The translations under genes were made by a program, and so were the position numbers. Positions 56,119 through 64,000 of a stretch of DNA of 64,000 bases are shown piece after piece. The notes beneath the pieces were generated by a model. That model had not been told where the DNA came from, did no database searches, and saw nothing but the letters and a program-made list of their open reading frames with translations. The stretch lies in assembly GCA_944326355.1 (NCBI GenBank), contig CALVDO010000001.1, forward strand, positions 186,001 through 250,000. Direction: 5' to 3'. Every line of letters starts with the position of its first letter. Positions within the stretch are counted from its first letter, which is position 1. This stretch comes from an uncultured Bacteroidales bacterium. GTDB lineage: Bacteria > Bacteroidota > Bacteroidia > Bacteroidales > UBA932.

Positions 56119-56387
56119 TAAAAACCAAGAAATTTCTAAATATTTTCTACCGGAAAATTTGCAGGCTAATTATCCGTCATTCACATCATTACAGATGGTG
56201 ATAAAAAAAATTTCAGTCCCTTTTCGACCGCAGAGACACCGGATAAGCAAGACTACGACACGACTCGGCACAGGGAAACGAGGCGCCGGCGCAGGAACGG
56301 AGACCGTCGGCGACCCGCAAAAGACGGAGGCAGGCCGAGAAAGGCGGCGACAGACAGAGAAAGGCGGCGGCAGCATGCGCATGGCGC
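56119..56387. other. Intergenic stretch between the two ribosomal operons
   Basis: About 270 nt with no supported gene. It contains a GAGAAAGGCGGCG(A/G)CAG direct repeat near 56337-56372 and purine-rich sequence. A 126-codon plus-strand frame overlaps tsf and is not credible. Confidence 0.5.
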
Positions 56388-56416
56388 AAAAAAAGGCGGC
56401 CTCCGAAGAAGCCGCC
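56388..56416 (-). terminator. Terminator of the rplM-tsf operon
   Basis: GGCGGC and GCCGCC arms (56395-56400, 56411-56416) with a short loop are followed on the minus strand by TTTTTTT. It lies 23 nt after the tsf stop. Confidence 0.88.
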
Positions 56417-56439
56417 AATGTAGTGGTGTCGCAGTCGCG

Positions 56440-57435
56440 TCAGTCGTTGAGAGAAAATCTCTTGAACGCGAGCACCTTCACTTCCTTGTCCACGCCGGCG
56501 AGGAAATCCTTTACGGAAACCTTGCCGTCACCCATCTGATACTCCTGCTCCTCAAGGGTATTCTCCTTGAAAAACTTGTTCAGACGGCCGTTAGCTATGT
56601 TGTTTACCATCGCCTCAGGAAGATTTGCAGATTTCTCTGCAGACACGGTCCTGATGATCTCGCGGGCCTTGTCTGCCTGCTCCGGAGTCAGCCAGCCCTT
56701 TGCGGTGTTGGACTCGATGTGATCCTCGCTGTCCACATGCGCAGGGTTGATGCCGGCCTTTTCGAGAGCCGAATTGACGGCCTTCTTAACGAGCTCTTCC
56801 TTAGTCTTCTCTACTGCAACAGCAAGCTCTCTGTCGATGACTTCCTTCGACACAGACTCCTTGTTTACGGCAACAGGATTCATCGAAGCCACCTGCATTG
56901 CGATGCCCTTGCCAACTTCGGCAGGGACCTCCTTGCTGAAGGCTACGATTGCGCCGAGCTTGCCGTTGATCTTGTGTACGTATGAAGAGATGTACGGAGC
57001 CTCAAGCCTGTCATAGTAAGCGAGAGTATGCTTCTCTCCCGTCTTTCCCGTCTGCTGGGTGATGAGTGACTCCACGGTCTGGCCGTCAGCAAGGACGCAG
57101 GCCTTCAGAGCCTCTGCATCAGCAGGGAAGGAAGCCATGGCCGCATCGGCGATCGCCTGGGCGGCTGCCTGGAACTCGGCGTTCTTAGCCACGAAGTCAG
57201 TCTCGCATCCGAGACCGACGAGAATGGCGCGGCCTCCGTTGACCTCGGCCTTCACTGCACCTTCGGTAGTCTCGCGGTCAGCTCTTTTGGCGGCGACGAG
57301 CTTTCCTTTCTCGCGGATGATCTCCTGAGCTCTCGCGTAGTCGCCTTCTGCCTCGATGAGCGCCTTCTTGCAGTCCATCATGCCGGCTCCGGTCATTTGA
57401 CGCAATTTCATCACGTCAGCTGCTTTGATTTCCAT
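56440..57435 (-). CDS. tsf: Elongation factor Ts
   Basis: Guanine-nucleotide exchange factor of EF-Tu; 331 aa. The N-terminal UBA-like module includes RQMTGAGMMDCKKALIEAEG, and the core contains VGLGCETDFVAKNAEFQ, the EF-Tu contact. It is the last gene of rplM-rpsI-rpsB-tsf, 43 nt after rpsB, and is followed by a terminator. Confidence 0.97.
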   Translation of the reverse strand: MEIKAADVMKLRQMTGAGMMDCKKALIEAEGDYARAQEIIREKGKLVAAKRADRETTEGAVKAEVNGGRAILVGLGCETDFVAKNAEFQAAAQAIADAAMASFPADAEALKACVLADGQTVESLITQQTGKTGEKHTLAYYDRLEAPYISSYVHKINGKLGAIVAFSKEVPAEVGKGIAMQVASMNPVAVNKESVSKEVIDRELAVAVEKTKEELVKKAVNSALEKAGINPAHVDSEDHIESNTAKGWLTPEQADKAREIIRTVSAEKSANLPEAMVNNIANGRLNKFFKENTLEEQEYQMGDGKVSVKDFLAGVDKEVKVLAFKRFSLND

Positions 57436-57478
57436 TTCAGTTCTGAAATTAATGTGTTAATGACTTTGAACTCCCGTC

Positions 57479-58384
57479 TTACTCGGCCTTTGCCTCAGCC
57501 GGAGCTGCTTCTGCGGCAGCCTCCTGAGCCGGAGCCTCAGCTGCAGAAGCCTCCACGGTCTCTGCCGGAGCGGCTGCCTGTGCCGGCGCCTCATCAGCAG
57601 ACTCCACCTTTACGGCAGCGCCCTTGCGGGAACGCAGCCTCTTGCCTGCAGGAGCCTTGTCCTCCGACTGCTCCGGAACCTCTTTCTCCTTCTCGAGCTT
57701 TCTCTCATTGAGACCTTCTGCGATGGCGTTGCATACGATGTCCATGATAAGAGCAATGGACTTCGCTCCGTCGTCATTTGCCGGAATCACATAATCAATC
57801 GGTGTAGGATCGCAGCATGTGTCAACCATTGCGATAACCGGTATGTTGAGACGGTTTGCCTCCTTAACGGCATTCATCTCTTTCTGCACGTCAACGACGA
57901 AAAGCGCTGAAGGGAGACGGCTCAGATCCTTGATCGAGCCGAGGTTCTTCTCGAGCTTAGCTCTCTGACGGGTCACCTGAAGACGCTCACGCTTTGCAAG
58001 CGTATCGAAAGTGCCGTCCTCAATCATCTTGTCGATGGTGGTCATCTTCTTGACCGCCTTGCGGATAGTCGGGAAATTGGTGAGCATTCCGCCCGGCCAT
58101 CTTTCAGTCACGTAAGGCATATTGACGGAAGCCGCCTTCTCTGAGACGATTTCCTTTGCCTGTTTCTTTGTTGCGACGAAGAGAATCTTGCGTCCTGAGC
58201 GGGCAAGCTGCTTCAGAACGTTCGCAGCCTCGTCTATCTTTACTATACTCTTATGCAGGTCGATGATATGGGTTCCGTTTTTCTGGTCAAAGATATATGG
58301 GGCCATTTTCGGATTCCATTTCCTCGCCAAGTGTCCGAAGTGGACACCCGCATCAAGCAGTTCCTGGAAATTTGTTCTTGGCAT
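57479..58384 (-). CDS. rpsB: 30S ribosomal protein S2
   Basis: Small-subunit protein needed for S1 docking, 301 aa. Core: FQELLDAGVHFGHLARKWNP, GTHIIDLHKSIVKI and MVDTCCDPTPIDYVIPANDD. After about residue 235 a 65-residue tail is rich in Ala, Glu and Lys (SADEAPAQAAAPAETVEASA), longer than in E. coli (241 aa). A structured leader lies in the 212-nt gap upstream. Confidence 0.97.
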   Translation of the reverse strand: MPRTNFQELLDAGVHFGHLARKWNPKMAPYIFDQKNGTHIIDLHKSIVKIDEAANVLKQLARSGRKILFVATKKQAKEIVSEKAASVNMPYVTERWPGGMLTNFPTIRKAVKKMTTIDKMIEDGTFDTLAKRERLQVTRQRAKLEKNLGSIKDLSRLPSALFVVDVQKEMNAVKEANRLNIPVIAMVDTCCDPTPIDYVIPANDDGAKSIALIMDIVCNAIAEGLNERKLEKEKEVPEQSEDKAPAGKRLRSRKGAAVKVESADEAPAQAAAPAETVEASAAEAPAQEAAAEAAPAEAKAE

Positions 58385-58455
58385 TGTCTTGTAATTTTAC
58401 TTGTTGTTGTTTTCCCTTCAGGTCTTTGCCGGTTCCCTGTCGGGCTCTTTTCATC

Positions 58456-58489
58456 AACCGCGGGTAGCGGAAGTCCGGTCCCGGCGGTT
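58456..58489 (-). promoter_or_regulatory. Hairpin in the rpsB leader
   Basis: On the minus strand AACCGC-C-GGG pairs with CCC-GCGGTT (one bulged C), about 72 nt upstream of the rpsB ATG in an otherwise empty 212-nt gap. This could be an S2 autoregulatory site or part of a leader RNA. Confidence 0.4.
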
Positions 58490-58596
58490 TTCCGCAGTCT
58501 CGGCAAACTCAGGCAGCCATCGCGGATTCACACCCGCAGAAAGGGTCCTGAAATTTTATTCCGGACTGTGCTTTCCTGTAAATCAGACTCGAACGA

Positions 58597-58986
58597 TTAA
58601 CGTTTGCTGAACTGGAAGCGTTTGCGCGCACCAGGCTGACCAGGCTTCTTTCTCTCGACTTCGCGTGCGTCGCGGGTGAGGAATCCTGCCGCCTTGAGGG
58701 TGGCACGGTAAGCCTCTCTGTCCACTTCGCAAAGCGCGCGGGCGATACCGAGCCTCATGGCCTCGGCCTGTCCTTTGATTCCGCCGCCGTCGATGTTGGC
58801 CTTTACGTCAAACTGAGCGGTCGTGCCGGTAACTTCGAAAGGCTGTCCCACGATATAACGGAGAGCGTCCTCTGCAAAATACTCGCTGAGGTCGCGGCCG
58901 TTGATGGTGATGTTGCCTTTGCCGGGCACGAGATAAACGCGTGCGACTGCTGATTTACGTCTTCCAAGGGCGTTTACTTGTTTCAT
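58597..58986 (-). CDS. rpsI: 30S ribosomal protein S9
   Basis: Head protein whose C-terminal Lys-Arg reaches the P-site tRNA; 129 aa: [40 protein letters not shown] and the tail [11 protein letters not shown], which keeps the terminal Arg. It lies 7 nt after rplM. Confidence 0.98.
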   Translation of the reverse strand: MKQVNALGRRKSAVARVYLVPGKGNITINGRDLSEYFAEDALRYIVGQPFEVTGTTAQFDVKANIDGGGIKGQAEAMRLGIARALCEVDREAYRATLKAAGFLTRDAREVERKKPGQPGARKRFQFSKR

Positions 58987-58993
58987 GCTCTGC

Positions 58994-59446
58994 TTAAATT
59001 TCGTTTAACTTGATTGTCTTCGGTTTCTGAGCCTCGTGCGGATGCTCGCTGCCCTCATAGAGGTAGAGGTTGTTGATGAGCTTGGCTCCGAGACGGTTCT
59101 TAGGAAGCATGCCTTTGACAGCCATCCTGACGAGTTCGGTCGGCTTCTTGCTGAGGACCTCTTTCGGCGTGGTGAATCTCTGCCCGCCCGGATAACCGGT
59201 ATGGCGGACATACACCCTGTCAGTCATCTTCTTTCCAGTGAGCTTCACCTTGTTCGCATTGAGCACGATGACATTGTCACCGCAGTCCATGTGAGGGGTG
59301 TAGCTCGGCTTGTTCTTCCCGCGAAGAATAAGCGCCACCCTGGAAGCAAGACGGCCGAGCACCAAGTCGGTAGCGTCGATCACGACCCACTCTTTCTTGA
59401 TATCGCCGGCTTTCAGCGATACGGTCTTGTAACTCTGTGTGTCCAC
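58994..59446 (-). CDS. rplM: 50S ribosomal protein L13
   Basis: Early-assembly large-subunit protein, 150 aa: [40 protein letters not shown] and [20 protein letters not shown] are typical. First gene of its operon, 55 nt downstream of a complete promoter. Confidence 0.98.
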   Translation of the reverse strand: MDTQSYKTVSLKAGDIKKEWVVIDATDLVLGRLASRVALILRGKNKPSYTPHMDCGDNVIVLNANKVKLTGKKMTDRVYVRHTGYPGGQRFTTPKEVLSKKPTELVRMAVKGMLPKNRLGAKLINNLYLYEGSEHPHEAQKPKTIKLNEI

Positions 59447-59508
59447 TGTCTTGATCTTTAATTGGTTAATACATAAAATACTGCGATCCCCGCATTACAC
59501 AGGGGGCG

Positions 59509-59539
59509 CAAAGTTAACAATAAAATCGTTCTGAACAAA
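59509..59539 (-). promoter_or_regulatory. Promoter of the rplM-rpsI-rpsB-tsf operon
   Basis: On the minus strand TTTG (59536-59539), a 19-nt spacer and TAACTTTG (59509-59516) match the Bacteroidetes consensus exactly. Confidence 0.75.
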
Positions 59540-59589
59540 ATTTTCTCATGTTGCCCCATGATTTTCGCCCTCATTTTCAGTCGGATAAA

Positions 59590-59620
59590 GAAAAAGCCGC
59601 GACCAGATGAGGCCGCGGCT
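59590..59620 (-). terminator. Terminator of pfkA
   Basis: AGCCGCG and CGCGGCT (59595-59601, 59614-59620) form a stem followed on the minus strand by TTTTTCTTT, 24 nt after the pfkA stop. Confidence 0.85.
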
Positions 59621-59643
59621 CAATGATTCGGAAGGATGCTCCG

Positions 59644-60621
59644 TCAGATCGAAAGGACGTTGAGAACGTTGATGAGCTCCTTGTCTATCGGCTTGTTTTT
59701 CTTTATGGCCCTGCTGAATGGCACATAGACGATCTCGTCGTTGGATATGCCCACCATCACATTGCGCTGCCCCTCCTTGAGAGCCTCGATGCTGGCCATT
59801 CCGAGACGGCTGGCGAGAATCCGGTCGAAGGCGCTCGGCGAGCCACCTCTCTGGAGATGTCCGAGGATGGACACGCGCACGTCATACTGCGGATATTCCT
59901 TGCGGACGCGCTCGGCGTAGTGCATTGCGCCGCCGTCCTTTTCCGCCACGATGACGATGCTGCTGTTCTTGCTCTTACGGAATCCGCGGCTGATGAACTG
60001 CTCGAGCTGGTCGATGTCCGTGCTGTCCTCGGGTATGATGGCTGCCTCAGCCCCTGCGGCAATCGCGCTGTTCTGTGCGAGGAAGCCGGCGTCACGCCCC
60101 ATCACCTCTATAAAGAAGATGCGGTTGTGCGAAGTCGCCGTGTCGCGGATCTTGTCCACACATTCCATTATGGTATTGAGCGCGGTATCATAGCCTATCG
60201 TCGAGTCTGTGCCGTAGAGGTCGTTGTCGATGGTGCCCGGAATCCCGATACACGGCACGTCGAACTCCTGAGCGAACACCTGGGCGCCGGCAAGCGAGCC
60301 GTTTCCGCCTATCACGATGAGCGCGTCGATTCCGTGCGACTTCATGTTGTCATAAGCCTTCTGCCGGCCCTCCTGAGTCATGAACTCCTGAGAACGCGCC
60401 GTCTTGAGAATCGTGCCGCCACGCTGGATCGTGCTGCTGACGCTCTGCGAAGTCAGTTCCTCAATATCATCATTTATAAGGCCTTCATAGCCCCTGTATA
60501 TTCCCATCACTTTCCATCCGTTGTATATGGAAGCTCTGGTCACCGCCCTTATGGCGGCATTCATGCCGGGAGCGTCTCCTCCTGACGTCAGCACTCCGAC
60601 TGTCGAAATCCCTTTGGCCAT
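59644..60621 (-). CDS. pfkA: ATP-dependent 6-phosphofructokinase
   Basis: Glycolytic enzyme phosphorylating fructose-6-phosphate; 325 aa. [16 protein letters not shown] binds ATP, and [12 protein letters not shown] gives the catalytic Asp and the Gly typical of ATP- rather than PPi-dependent enzymes. The loop usually GGDGS reads GGNGS here: the Mg-associated Asp (Asp103 in E. coli) is Asn. [11 protein letters not shown] and [15 protein letters not shown] complete the active site. A promoter lies about 40 nt upstream; it is divergent from dusB. Confidence 0.96.
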   Translation of the reverse strand: MAKGISTVGVLTSGGDAPGMNAAIRAVTRASIYNGWKVMGIYRGYEGLINDDIEELTSQSVSSTIQRGGTILKTARSQEFMTQEGRQKAYDNMKSHGIDALIVIGGNGSLAGAQVFAQEFDVPCIGIPGTIDNDLYGTDSTIGYDTALNTIMECVDKIRDTATSHNRIFFIEVMGRDAGFLAQNSAIAAGAEAAIIPEDSTDIDQLEQFISRGFRKSKNSSIVIVAEKDGGAMHYAERVRKEYPQYDVRVSILGHLQRGGSPSAFDRILASRLGMASIEALKEGQRNVMVGISNDEIVYVPFSRAIKKNKPIDKELINVLNVLSI

Positions 60622-60652
60622 ATCATTAAAAAATTTTGTTCAAAGCTATGTG

Positions 60653-60686
60653 CAAATATAATACGCCTTCCGAAAAGGCGGACAAA
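60653..60686 (-). promoter_or_regulatory. Promoter of pfkA
   Basis: On the minus strand TATATTTG (60653-60660) with TTTG (60683-60686) 22 nt upstream. A second -7-like TAGCTTTG lies at 60641-60648 without a partner. Confidence 0.55.
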
Positions 60687-60723
60687 TTTTCTACAATATT
60701 CACGCCATGCTGAAATAAAATCG

Positions 60724-60731
60724 TAATTTTG
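60724..60731 (+). promoter_or_regulatory. -7 promoter element of dusB
   Basis: TAATTTTG matches TAnnTTTG, only 14 nt before the dusB ATG, which would leave an almost leaderless transcript. No TTTG at the standard distance. Confidence 0.4.
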
Positions 60732-60745
60732 CGGCCGGAGAAGAA

Positions 60746-61786
60746 ATGACGATGAAGATAGGAGACATTGAACTCGGAGAGCGGCCGCTCTTTCTGGCGC
60801 CGATGGAGGACGTGACCGACGCGTCCTTCAGGGCAGTGTGCAAAGAATTCGGGGCGGACGTCACCTACACGGAATTCGTATCTTCGGACGGGCTGATAAG
60901 GGACGCCAGGAAGGCCATCGCCAAACTCGTCACCAACGACGCCGAGGCCCCGATAGGAATACAGATATACGGAAGCATCCCGGAGGCCATGGTGGAGGCG
61001 GCGAAGATGGCGGAGAACGCGGCGAGAATAGCCGGCGGACACGGAGCCGACTTCATAGACATAAATTTCGGCTGCCCTGTCAGCAAGATAGCCAGACGCG
61101 GAGCGGGGTCGGGAATGATGCGTGAGCCGGACAAGATGGTGCAGATCACGAAGATGGTCGTCGACGCGGTGAAGATCCCGGTCACAGTCAAGACAAGACT
61201 CGGGTGGGACGAGGAGTCCAAGATCATCGTCGAACTTGCGGAAAGGCTACAGGACACGGGGATTCAAGCACTTACGATTCACGGAAGAACCCGCTGCCAG
61301 ATGTACACCGGAGAGGCGGACTGGACTCTGATAGGCAGGGTAAAGGAGAATCCGAGGATGCGGATACCGATAATCGGGAATGGGGACATCGACTCGCCTC
61401 AGAAGGCTCTGGAGGCATTCGACAGATTCGGCGTGGACGGAGTCATGATAGGCAGGGCGACTTACGGACATCCGTGGATCTTCCGAGAGATCAGGCACTT
61501 CCTCAATACCGGCGAACTGCTCCCCCCTATGAGCGTCAGAGAAAGGTCGGAGCTGGCGAAACGGCATCTCGCCGGGTCTATGGCCCTGAAGGGGGAAAGA
61601 ATCGGCATTCTCGAGATGCGAAGGCACCTCTCCTGCTATTTCAAAGGCCTCCCTGACTTCAAGGAGACAAGACTGAAACTCGTGACCCTGACCGACCCGG
61701 AGGAACTGTACCGCACACTCGACTTCATTGCCGACAGATGGGGAGAATGCCCTGCTCCGGAAGCGTCGTCGGTATACGGTTCATGA
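60746..61786 (+). CDS. dusB: tRNA-dihydrouridine synthase
   Basis: FMN enzyme that reduces uridine in the tRNA D-loop; 346 aa. LAPMEDVTDASFRAVCKEFG opens the barrel. DINFGCPVSKIARRGAGSGM carries the catalytic Cys. TVKTRLGWD, LTIHGRTRCQMYTGEADW, IIGNGDI and GVMIGRATYGHPWIF bind FMN and tRNA. A second Met two codons in is possible. The DusB subgroup name follows general bacterial usage. Confidence 0.93.
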   Translation: MTMKIGDIELGERPLFLAPMEDVTDASFRAVCKEFGADVTYTEFVSSDGLIRDARKAIAKLVTNDAEAPIGIQIYGSIPEAMVEAAKMAENAARIAGGHGADFIDINFGCPVSKIARRGAGSGMMREPDKMVQITKMVVDAVKIPVTVKTRLGWDEESKIIVELAERLQDTGIQALTIHGRTRCQMYTGEADWTLIGRVKENPRMRIPIIGNGDIDSPQKALEAFDRFGVDGVMIGRATYGHPWIFREIRHFLNTGELLPPMSVRERSELAKRHLAGSMALKGERIGILEMRRHLSCYFKGLPDFKETRLKLVTLTDPEELYRTLDFIADRWGECPAPEASSVYGS

Positions 61787-61808
61787 GCCTGAATCCCGCC
61801 GCATCCGA

Positions 61809-61850
61809 GACAGACTCGCCCATTTGACAGACTCGCCCATTTGGCAGACG
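61809..61850. repeat. 17-nt tandem repeat between dusB and lpxK
   Basis: Two exact copies of GACAGACTCGCCCATTT plus a partial third. Located in the 122-nt gap, 60-100 nt before lpxK. Confidence 0.85.
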
Positions 61851-61908
61851 CTACATACACTACATAAAAATCAACCGGCGCCGCAACAGACGCCATAAAA
61901 ACACAGAA

Positions 61909-63075
61909 ATGCTGGATCAGATTCTTCTTTTCCCATATTACGTCACTCTGAAGATAAGACACGCCCTCTATGATTCCGGGCTCAGGAAAGTGCATACGGC
62001 CGGGATGCCAGCCATATCCATCGGGAACGTCACGGTCGGCGGCACGGGGAAGACACCCCACGTGGAAATGATACTCCGCCTGCTTTCCGGCATGGACGGA
62101 TGGAAAGACAAGAGGCTCGCCGTGCTCTCGAGAGGGTACGGAAGAAAGAGCAGAGGATTCCAGCAGGTGCTCGCCGCACTTCCGGAAGAGGGAGGCAAAA
62201 ACAGGAGGAGGCGCACTCCGGCTGCCTTCTTCGGAGACGAGCCGGTACAGATAAAGAGGAAATTTCCGGAAGTGACAGTCGCTGTGGACAGGGACAGGAC
62301 GGAAGGCTGCGCTTTTCTTCTTCACCCTGAGTCCCTGCTCACGTCAAAGAAGGGGAAGAGATGCCTGGCAAAAGACTTCCCGCCGGCCGACGTGGTTGTT
62401 CTGGACGACTGCTTCCAGTACAGGGCCCTGAGACCGTCCGTCTCGATGGTGCTCGTCAATCACGGAAGGCCGGTGTCCAAAGACCATCTCCTTCCCGTCG
62501 GACGGCTGAGGGATCTCCCCGAAAGACTTTCTAAGGCCGACGTGCTCATCGTGACCAAATGTCCCTATTATATGGAAGACGACGAGAAGGAGAGATGGGC
62601 GGCAGATCTCGGAATCAGGGAATACGATCCCGAAGACTGTTCGGGAAAAAGAAAGGACGGCTCGGTGCAGTACCTGTTTTTCACTACCGTAAGATACGAC
62701 ACGCTTGCCCCGGTCTTTCCGGAAGGAGACCAGCGCTACGCATATTCCAAGCAGACGGTGCTCTTCTCCGGAATCGCCGACGACACTCCTCTGGAAAGGT
62801 ATCTCAGCGACTCTTACAGGATAATGAGGCACATCTCTTTCGGCGACCACCACGAATTCACCTCCGGAGACATTGCCACAATCCGCAAGGCGGCGGAGGA
62901 GTTTCCTACGGCAATAATCGTCACGACGGAAAAGGACAGCCAGAGGCTGTCCGACTTTCAGGGAGTGCCGGACATTCTGAAGACCAGGATGTTCTACGCA
63001 CCTATCAAGGCGGAGTTCGTGTCCGGGGAAGAACGGGAACGCTTTACTCAGGTCCTCTCTTCCTTCCTGAAGTAG
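61909..63075 (+). CDS. lpxK: Tetraacyldisaccharide 4'-kinase
   Basis: Inner-membrane kinase that makes lipid IVA in lipid A synthesis; 388 aa. The N-terminal membrane-associating helix (LDQILLFPYYVTLKIRHALY) is followed by the P-loop GNVTVGGTGKTPHVE (near residues 40-54). FFGDEPVQIKR, VVVLDDCFQYR and GDHHEFT are conserved family stretches. It confirms a Gram-negative outer membrane with lipid A. It is convergent with the DAHP synthase gene. Confidence 0.95.
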   Translation: MLDQILLFPYYVTLKIRHALYDSGLRKVHTAGMPAISIGNVTVGGTGKTPHVEMILRLLSGMDGWKDKRLAVLSRGYGRKSRGFQQVLAALPEEGGKNRRRRTPAAFFGDEPVQIKRKFPEVTVAVDRDRTEGCAFLLHPESLLTSKKGKRCLAKDFPPADVVVLDDCFQYRALRPSVSMVLVNHGRPVSKDHLLPVGRLRDLPERLSKADVLIVTKCPYYMEDDEKERWAADLGIREYDPEDCSGKRKDGSVQYLFFTTVRYDTLAPVFPEGDQRYAYSKQTVLFSGIADDTPLERYLSDSYRIMRHISFGDHHEFTSGDIATIRKAAEEFPTAIIVTTEKDSQRLSDFQGVPDILKTRMFYAPIKAEFVSGEERERFTQVLSSFLK

Positions 63076-63106
63076 GCTATTCCCGGTGTCCGAAGCATGG
63101 TCCCGT

Positions 63107-64000
63107 TCAACGGCAGCCTCGGGAGGCCCCGTTCTGATCCGACAGGATCTCATTCTGAACAGCCACGGAAGCATCGTGAATCCCGTTGAAGATCATCTTC
63201 ACGAACTCGGCCGGAAGCCCGAGCTCCGCCCCTTTCGAGAGCACCTTCTCAAGCACCGAATCCCATCTTGAGGTCTGCAGAATGGCTATATTGTTGAGTT
63301 TCTTATACTCTCCGATCCTGCGGCTCACCTCCATCCTCTCACCCAGAAGGGAGAGGAGATCCTCGTCAATTATGTCTATCCGCGCCCTCAGCTGATCAAT
63401 GTTCTCCCTGTAGTCCGGGCTGTCCGAGTCCTGCTCTCGGACTGTCAGTCCCCTGAGCATCACGCCGAGATCGGCGGGAGTAAGCTGCTGTGCCGCATCG
63501 CTCAATGCGCATGTCGGATCGCAGTGGGACTCTATCATCAGCCCGTCAAGGCCGAGATCCAGCGACCGCTGGGAAATCTCCCGGACATATTTTCTGTCCC
63601 CGGCGATGTGGCTCGGATCACAGAAGAAAGGTATCTCCGGATAACGGCTCCTGAATTCTATCGCGATCTTCCATTCCGGACTGTTCCTGTACTTTATCCT
63701 GCCGGAGGTGGAGAACCCCCGGTGGATGACGCCGAGCTTTTTTATGCCGGCCTGACTGAAACGTTCGAGGGCGCCTGCCCACAGATCCGGGTCCGGACTG
63801 ACCGGATTCTTCACGAGCACCGGCATGTCGACATCCTTGAGCGCGTCCGCGAGCTCCTGCACAAGAAACGGATTGGCAGTTGTCCTGGCACCGATCCACA
63901 CCATGTCCACCCCGAATTTCAGGCAGTCGAAGATGTGCTTTTCGCAGGCCACTTCCGTGCATATCTTCATGCCGAGCTCCGACTTGACCCTCTGAAGCCA
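63107..64000 (-). CDS. Bifunctional 3-deoxy-7-phosphoheptulonate synthase/chorismate mutase (5' end outside window)
   Basis: First enzyme of the shikimate pathway fused to the chorismate mutase that leads to Phe/Tyr. The frame runs open through the window edge, so the N terminus is missing. Visible synthase stretches include MVWIGARTTANPFLVQELAD, GVIHRGFSTSGRIKYRN, IPFFCDPSHIAGDRKYV and GLMIESHCDP. After about residue 200 of the visible part an AroQ-type mutase follows (LRARIDIIDEDLLSLLGERM and SRRIGEYKKLNNIAIL). This fusion is typical of Bacteroidetes. Confidence 0.93.
   Translation of the reverse strand, partial: WLQRVKSELGMKICTEVACEKHIFDCLKFGVDMVWIGARTTANPFLVQELADALKDVDMPVLVKNPVSPDPDLWAGALERFSQAGIKKLGVIHRGFSTSGRIKYRNSPEWKIAIEFRSRYPEIPFFCDPSHIAGDRKYVREISQRSLDLGLDGLMIESHCDPTCALSDAAQQLTPADLGVMLRGLTVREQDSDSPDYRENIDQLRARIDIIDEDLLSLLGERMEVSRRIGEYKKLNNIAILQTSRWDSVLEKVLSKGAELGLPAEFVKMIFNGIHDASVAVQNEILSDQNGASRGCR

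Noticed and set aside
56159..56539. 126-codon plus-strand frame between the ribosomal operons
   Set aside because: Overlaps the end of tsf and its terminator on the other strand; Lys/Arg/Gly-rich with no domain.
1..64000. tRNA, rRNA, insertion sequence or integrase flanking the accessory cluster
   Set aside because: I looked for tRNA-like cloverleafs, transposase or integrase motifs and terminal inverted repeats at both edges and saw none that I could support; mobility by a recognisable element is not evident.

Overview
The window is 64 kb of a Bacteroidales-type genome of moderate GC (judged by eye, roughly 50-55 percent, with many AGA/AGG arginine codons). The assignment rests on recurrent -33 TTTG / -7 TAnnTTTG promoters, a NagB-PIG-L fusion, a DAHP synthase-chorismate mutase fusion, SufB/C/D, a membrane pyrophosphatase, and an ECF sigma factor followed by a membrane-anchored beta-barrel protein. 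Genus is not resolvable from this window; a Rikenellaceae-like or uncultured gut/rumen lineage is a guess. No tRNA, rRNA, insertion sequence, phage or CRISPR array was found.

Layout. 1-2.9 kb: anaerobic ribonucleotide reductase nrdD-nrdG. 2.8-7.2 kb (minus): an SDR with a zinc-ribbon tail, an EnvC-like murein hydrolase activator and a TPR protein. 7.4-9.2 kb: ECF sigma factor plus a TM/beta-barrel protein. 9.2-10.8 kb (minus): mlaE-mlaF. 10.9-12.9 kb: comM and tsaE. 12.9-14.2 kb (minus): an unknown lipoprotein. 14.4-19.0 kb (minus): sufB-pnuC-sufC-sufD-ispE, with an unusually short SufD. 19.2-21.4 kb (minus): hppA. 21.6-24.3 kb: a NagB-like/PIG-L fusion followed by a canonical nagB.

24.4-43.8 kb (minus) is the accessory highlight: eleven tightly packed co-directional genes encoding an SrfB-like actin/Hsp70-fold ATPase, an SrfC-like GTPase, a membrane-anchored subtilase, a four-TM protein, a TRAFAC-type GTPase with helical repeats, a TM protein with a possible GTPase-associated N-terminal domain, two envelope coiled-coil proteins, two paralogous proline-rich-linker proteins (one ending in a VWA domain) and a DUF1294 protein. 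The gene set reads as one multi-protein, envelope-anchored, nucleotide-driven machine. It lies behind an approximately 640-nt leader carrying two candidate promoters, two copies of a 36-nt repeat and a nested hairpin. Its function is unknown; conflict/defence, envelope surveillance and secretion are all possible.

44.6-45.1 kb (minus): a dual-specificity phosphatase with its own promoter and a tandem-repeat leader. 45.3-56.1 kb (minus): a ribosomal operon from rplP to rplQ with secY, map, infA and rpoA. It starts at rplP from its own promoter, so the front half of the usual S10 operon is not here. 56.4-59.5 kb (minus): rplM-rpsI-rpsB-tsf. 59.6-64.0 kb: pfkA (minus), dusB and lpxK (plus), and a DAHP synthase/chorismate mutase gene (minus) cut by the window end.
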